DNA from: Strobilurus pachycystidiatus
Taxonomy: Eukaryota > Basidiomycota > Agaricomycetes > Agaricales > Physalacriaceae
DNA: 64,000 nucleotides
NCBI GenBank assembly: GCA_019915135.1
Contig: JAHLMK010000012.1
Span: forward strand, 1-64,000
Direction: 5' to 3'
The translations under genes and the position numbers were made by a program. Shown here in pieces: positions 59,573-64,000 of this stretch (positions within the stretch are counted from its first letter, which is position 1; every line of letters starts with the position of its first letter). The notes beneath the pieces are model-generated. The model saw only the letters and a list, made by a program, of their open reading frames with translations, did no database searches and was not told the DNA's origin.

Positions 59573-61129
59573 ATCGACGGCAGCTGGTCGTTATACATAA
59601 ATGTAGGAGTGTTGCGGCACCCCAACGGTGCGGCTGCGTACATGGCAGCACAGTGTGAAACGCCTTGGATATTATGGATTTTCCCTACGGGGTGGGTAAT
59701 GTAACGCATGCCGTACATGATAACTGTTCCTCCAGTGACACGAACTGATTGAGGTCAACATAGAGGTCTTGGAAATATTATGTTAGAGTAAGGGGTAGGT
59801 GATTGTCAACTCGTTGGGCGGTATGTCCCCCGAGGCTGTCTGCACAGCCAAGAGCGCATTGGCAGCATCAACCTCTTGGACCAGGGGCACCATAGGGTCC
59901 TGAACCTTCTGCTGTGAGCTCCTCCCTCTCTTCGATATAAGCTGGGCAAGGACTAGCCGGGGAAGTTGCCACACGTCGAGTTCCCGTAGCCTAAGCGTAA
60001 TTTACCGAGCATGAAGCTGGGGAGCGTTATACTCTAGTCCCTCGGCAACTTGATGAGGGCCCGGTCGGGCGTAAGACTCGCGGAGAATATTGTGTAAGTA
60101 CAACCCTGGGCACAGCCTTCTGTGCGGGCCAATGCGGGAAAAAAGGCAGTGGCTGCTTCAAAGTCGATTAGCCATACTCGTGGATGTGCGGCCAAAAGAG
60201 GTAGCGCCTAGCAAAATCTCTCGGCATACGAAGTTGTACGAGGACGCGTCCTAAGGAGATGGTGGGTATATTGAGCGTGGTCACTGGGCCAGGGGACACG
60301 ATGACTGGCACTCTTAGTGGGCAAAGAGACAGGTGCCTGGGACAACATCAATATGAAGTGGTCGAAATTACCAGACTAGCCTCTGCGGTATCAAATCCAG
60401 TTGATCACCTAGGGACCAGGACGACGGATCCTATGTTGGGGCCATAGAGCACCCCTCATGGAAAATGTACTCCGCATTGGAACGTCACCCATTATGGTAT
60501 TGTCGATGCGAATTTCCTTTCCAATGGGGAGAACATGGCTCTCCTCTTGGAGAAGGACAGCCCGAATAGAGCTTGTTGTGAGGCTTGGAGGCCTGTCTTG
60601 CAATCTTTGCAACGGCATGGACTTTGCACACAAAGTCCACATCGCTCGTGTGCCGGGCGGCGCGGAGGAGCAAACTGTTGAGACGTATTGAGATGAAATA
60701 ACGGGAAGAAAACGAAGGGCTCATACTTTGTAGTGCCAAATTGGTGTGTGGGCATCTCGCCCAGGTATTGGCGCGTACAGGCTCCCTGTATGCAGGTAGC
60801 CGTTATCAAGTGGGCCGTTGGGGCGCCGAAATTCCATGTTTCCGAGGTTAGCCAAGATTCGAGGCCGTGTTCACGGGGCGCACCGCTGGGTTGAACCCAC
60901 AGCACTTGCCCCATCAAGAGGCGCAGACGCCGGTCCTTAGGCGTGAAGGGCTTCTGGGTGTTGCGTGGATTTCATGGTCGTCGCAATTGGGAGTCTTTAC
61001 CTTGGTTTCTCGTCGCCAGCATGTGGTCTGAGAACATGCCTTCCTATCAATGGCATCACGAGAGCGAACGTGGTAATTATGGTTTGGGTGTCGCTGCTTG
61101 GCAAACCTGGCGATTGAGTGACACTGTGT
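59573..61129. other. Region with decayed coding-like fragments, no gene model
   Basis: Minus-strand frames hold protein-like pieces in different phases: QPSGAPREHGLESWLTSE and EMPTHQFGTTKYEPFVFF (60890-60700), ESHVLPIGKEIRIDNTIMGD (near 60540-60480), and QEVDAANALLAVQTASGD (near 59870-59820). Stops and frame changes lie between them. They could be remains of one old minus-strand gene. A fungal protein-kinase-like (FunK1) origin was considered but not supported. Confidence 0.4.
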
Positions 61130-64000
61130 GCAAGAGCGCCAATATGTGAGTTGGAAGTGAATTGGCGGTTTTCTGAGGCGGAAAACATAGACATCAAGCT
61201 TGCGGTTGCGGGAAGAATGGCGCTTGCCGAGTGTGAGTCCATGCAATGAGTGAAGGCGCCATCCGCTGTGTTGCGAGTGAGAGGGCAGTTTGGGACGCTG
61301 ATTATGAAAGCACCAGTCGGTGCGTTGCAGGTGAATGAGCGCTTAGTTCCGTGTGTGAATCCTGGCCGTGAGTGGGAGCGGCAGAATGTGTGTTGCGAAT
61401 GTTATAGCCGTTTGTGGGGCTGAGTGGAAAAGCGCCAACTTGTGTGTTGTGTATTGCGTGGGTAAGGAAGCGCCAAGCTCTATGTTGCGGAAGGAAGGGC
61501 ACTTTGCAGGTGTCATGTCGGCCATAAGTGAAAGCGCCATTTTCTGTACATGTTGCGGAGAAAATGGCGGTGTTATGAGGCCAAGTGCGAGAGCGCCAAT
61601 CTATCTATGCATTGCGTGTGATTTGGCGGTTGTGTGGGGCTGAGAGAAAGAGCACCGATCTTTGTGTTGCGAGTGGATTGGCCAGTGTCATGTGAGGCTA
61701 AGGCAAAAGACCAGTCTGTGTGTTACGGATAAAAAGTTTGTGAAGCTGAGAGCACAAGCACCAAGCTGTGTGTCGCGGATGGAATAGCTAGGAAGTCTAT
61801 GCCATTAGTGTAAGCTCTGTGCCGTGTGGCGAGTGGAATGGTGGTTTGTGGGGCTGGTTAGGGAAGCTGCGATCGCCATGTTGCGGATGGAATGGCGCTG
61901 TCTGATTGTGAGTCCTTGCATTGAGTGAGAGCGCAGTCCGCGGTGTGGCTTGTGAAGTGCAGTGTTGTGAGCCTAATAACAAGAGCGCCAAAGTCTGTGT
62001 TGCTAATGGAATGGCGCTTTCCTATTGGAAGTCCATGCCATGAGGGAAGCCGCCATCCAATGTGTTGCGAGTGACCCGGCGGTTGTGTGATGCTGGGTGC
62101 AAGAGCGCCAAGCTGTGTGTTGCGAGTGACTTAGCAGTTCTTGGGGCCGTACTGCATATGCGCCAATCCCTGTGTTGCCGATGACTTGGCGCTTTGTGAG
62201 GCTGAGGGCGGTAACGCCATTCCCTGTGTTGCGCGTGAAATGGCCCTCTTGTGAAGCAGAGGGCAAAAGCCACTATGTGTGTGTTGCGTGTGAGATGGCG
62301 GTTTTGTGGGGCGGTCTTCATAAACGCAATTCCCTACCTTGCGAGTGAGGTGGAGGTTTTGTGAAGCTGAGTGGAAAAGCACCAATGGTTGTGTTAGGGA
62401 TGGATTGGCGCCATCCGCTGTGTTGCGAGCAGTATGGCGGTTTTGGGAGGCAGGAGGTGGGTCCATGCCATTAGTGAGAGCACCATCCTCTCTGTCGCGA
62501 GGGAAATGGCCGTTGGTGGAACTGAGTGAGCCACCACTCTTATGTTGCGGAAGGAATGGTGCTTTCCGAGTGTGAGTCCAGGCCATATGTGAAAGCGCCA
62601 TCCCCTGTGTTGCAAGTAAAATGGGGGTTGTGTGGGGCTGAGAGCAAAGCGCCATTCTCTGTGTTGCGAATGAAATGGCGGGTGTGTGACGCTGAGAGGA
62701 AAACCGCCATCCTCTGTGTTGCGAGTGACATGGCGGTTCTGTGAAGCTGGGAGCAAAACCACCATTCTTGGTGTTGCGGAGGGTATGGTGCTTTCCGAGT
62801 GTGAGTCCAGGCCATATGTGAAGGGGCCATCCTCTGTGTTGCGAGTGAAATGGCGGTTGTGTGAGGCTGAGAGCAAAAGTGCCATTCTCTGTGTTGCGAA
62901 TGAAATGGCGGTTGTGTGAGGCTGAGGGCAAAAGCGCCATCCCCTGTATTGCGAGTGAAATGGCGGTTCTGTGAAGCTGGGAGCAAGCAAACCCACCATC
63001 CTCTGTGTTGCGAGGGAAATGGCGGTTCTGTGAGGCTGAGGGAAAAAGCGCCATCCTCTGTGTTGCGAATGAAATGGCGGTTGTGTGAGGCTGAGGGCAA
63101 AAGCGCCATCCCCTGTGTTGCGAGGGAAATGGCGGTTCTGTGAAGCTGGGAGCAAGACCACCATCGTCTGTGTTGCAAGTAAAATGGGGGTTGTGTGGGG
63201 CTGAGAGCAAAGCGCCATTCTCTGTGTTGCGAATGAAATGGCGGGTGTGTGACGCTGAGAGGAAAACCGCCATCCTCTGTGTTGCGAGTGAAATGGCGGT
63301 TCTGTGAGGCTGAGAGAAAAACCGCCATCCTCTGTGTTGCGAGTGAAATGGCGGTTTTGTGGGCTGAGTGGGAAAGCACCATTCTGTGTGTTGCGGATGA
63401 TTACGGTGCTTTCCGTGTGTGGATCCAGGCCATATGTGGAAGCGCCATCCTCTGTGTTGCGAGGGAATTGGCGGTTCTGTGAGGCTGAGAGGAAAACCGC
63501 CATCCGCTGTGTTGCGAGTGAAATGGCGGTTGTGTGAGGCTGGAAGCAAAAGCGCCATCCTCTGTGTTGCGAGTGAAAGGGCGGTTTTGTGGGCTGAGTG
63601 GGAAAGCACCATTCTGTGTGTTGCGGATGTAATGGTGCTTTCCGTGTGTGGATCCAGGCCATATGTGGAAGCGCCATCCTCTGTGTTGCGAGGGAATTGG
63701 CGGTTCTGTGAGGCTGAGAGGAAAACCGCCATCCGCTGTGTTGCGAGTGAAATGACGGTTGTGTGAGGCTGAGAGCAAGAGCGCCATCCCCTGTGTTCCG
63801 AGTGAAATGGCGGTTGTGTGAGGCTGACGGCAAAAGCGCCATCCAGGGGATTGCGCGTGGAATGGCGGTTCTGTGAGGCTGAGGGCAAAAGCGCCATCCT
63901 CTGTGTTGCGGGGGAAATGGCGGTTCTGTGTGGCTGAGAGGAAAACCGCCATCCTCTGTGTTGCGTGTGAAATGGCGGTTTTGTGGGCTGAGTGGGAAGG
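61130..64000. repeat. About 55-bp tandem array of hairpin units, running off the right edge
   Basis: GCGCCATC words recur at 63781, 63836 and 63891, exactly 55 bp apart, and the pattern goes back, more diverged, to about 61130, roughly 50 units. A typical unit is a short inverted repeat (CGCCAT..ATGGCG) around a TGTGTTGCGAGTGA loop, then a GTGTGAGGCTGAGAG spacer. Stems vary in pairs: AAAACCGCCAT with ATGGCGGTTTT (63318-63358), and GGAAAGCACCAT with ATGGTGCTTTCC (63601-63643). Some units also carry GGATCCAGGCCATATGTG. Long minus-strand ORFs across it result from the repeat lacking stops and change frame with each unit. Confidence 0.92.

Noticed and set aside
59783..60917. Fungal protein-kinase-like (FunK1) gene on the minus strand
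   Set aside because: A phrase such as IGKEIRIDNTIMGD is suggestive, but no catalytic loop or DFG motif could be read in any frame.
62131..63897. 588-codon minus-strand ORF and several others of 280-480 codons in 62-64 kb
   Set aside because: They lie wholly in the 55-bp tandem array. The unit has no stop on that strand and 55 is not a multiple of three, so each frame cycles through the same peptides.
1..64000. CRISPR arrays, bacterial operons, rRNA or tRNA genes
   Set aside because: Introns and protein families are fungal. The tandem arrays have no spacer diversity of CRISPR type, and I saw no tRNA or rRNA pattern, though small RNAs could be missed by eye.

Overview
The window reads as nuclear DNA of a filamentous fungus, most likely an Agaricomycete basidiomycete. 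Genes lie on both strands and are cut by many very short GT..AG introns (mostly 44-60 nt, often with a CTNAC-like branch site). The recognisable families are ones that expand in that group: F-box proteins, MYND fingers, JmjC proteins, OrsD/RecQ-like helicases, PIF1 helicases and an RTC4-like protein. I rebuilt most gene models by finding intron pairs that restore frame and, where paralogues exist, by requiring the same splice positions in each copy.

Layout. 1-2.9 kb: a large unrecognised gene running in from the left edge. 3.5-5.2 and 11.6-13.2 kb: two MYND-finger paralogues (minus), around a damaged fungal transcription-factor gene (7.0-9.5 kb). 13.5-14.3 kb: an AT-hook protein. 14.9-20.0 kb: one long gene joining an OrsD-type zinc-finger region, a tyrosine-recombinase-like domain and a RecQ-type helicase. 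20.8-22.3 kb: a Csm1/Pcs1 (monopolin) kinetochore-type protein. 22.8-23.8 kb: a ~174-bp tandem array. 24.3-27.8 kb: two F-box genes.

27.8-59.6 kb holds two interleaved three-member families. Family 1 is a JmjC-domain protein: 27.8-31.6, 39.5-43.6 and 43.7-52.6 kb, all minus strand. The first copy has lost metal-binding histidines. The third is split by a 5.1-kb element with very long inverted terminal repeats. Family 2 is an uncharacterised protein, called the K family here (33.7-37.0, 54.9-57.2, 57.3-59.6 kb, all plus strand), with shared intron positions. A complete PIF1 helicase gene sits between JmjC copy 1 (divergent) and K copy 1 (same strand, ~100 bp apart). An RTC4-like gene and another F-box gene lie in the same region.

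61.1-64.0 kb is a ~55-bp tandem array running off the right edge. Its units fold into hairpins, and the stems differ between units by paired changes.

How the genes might work together: several predicted products act on chromosomes (RecQ-type and PIF1 helicases, RTC4-like, Csm1/Pcs1, JmjC). With the tandem arrays and expanded families this would fit a fast-evolving, perhaps subtelomeric, region. That is inference; no telomere repeat is visible. Possible single-base frameshifts in three genes are either real decay or assembly errors.
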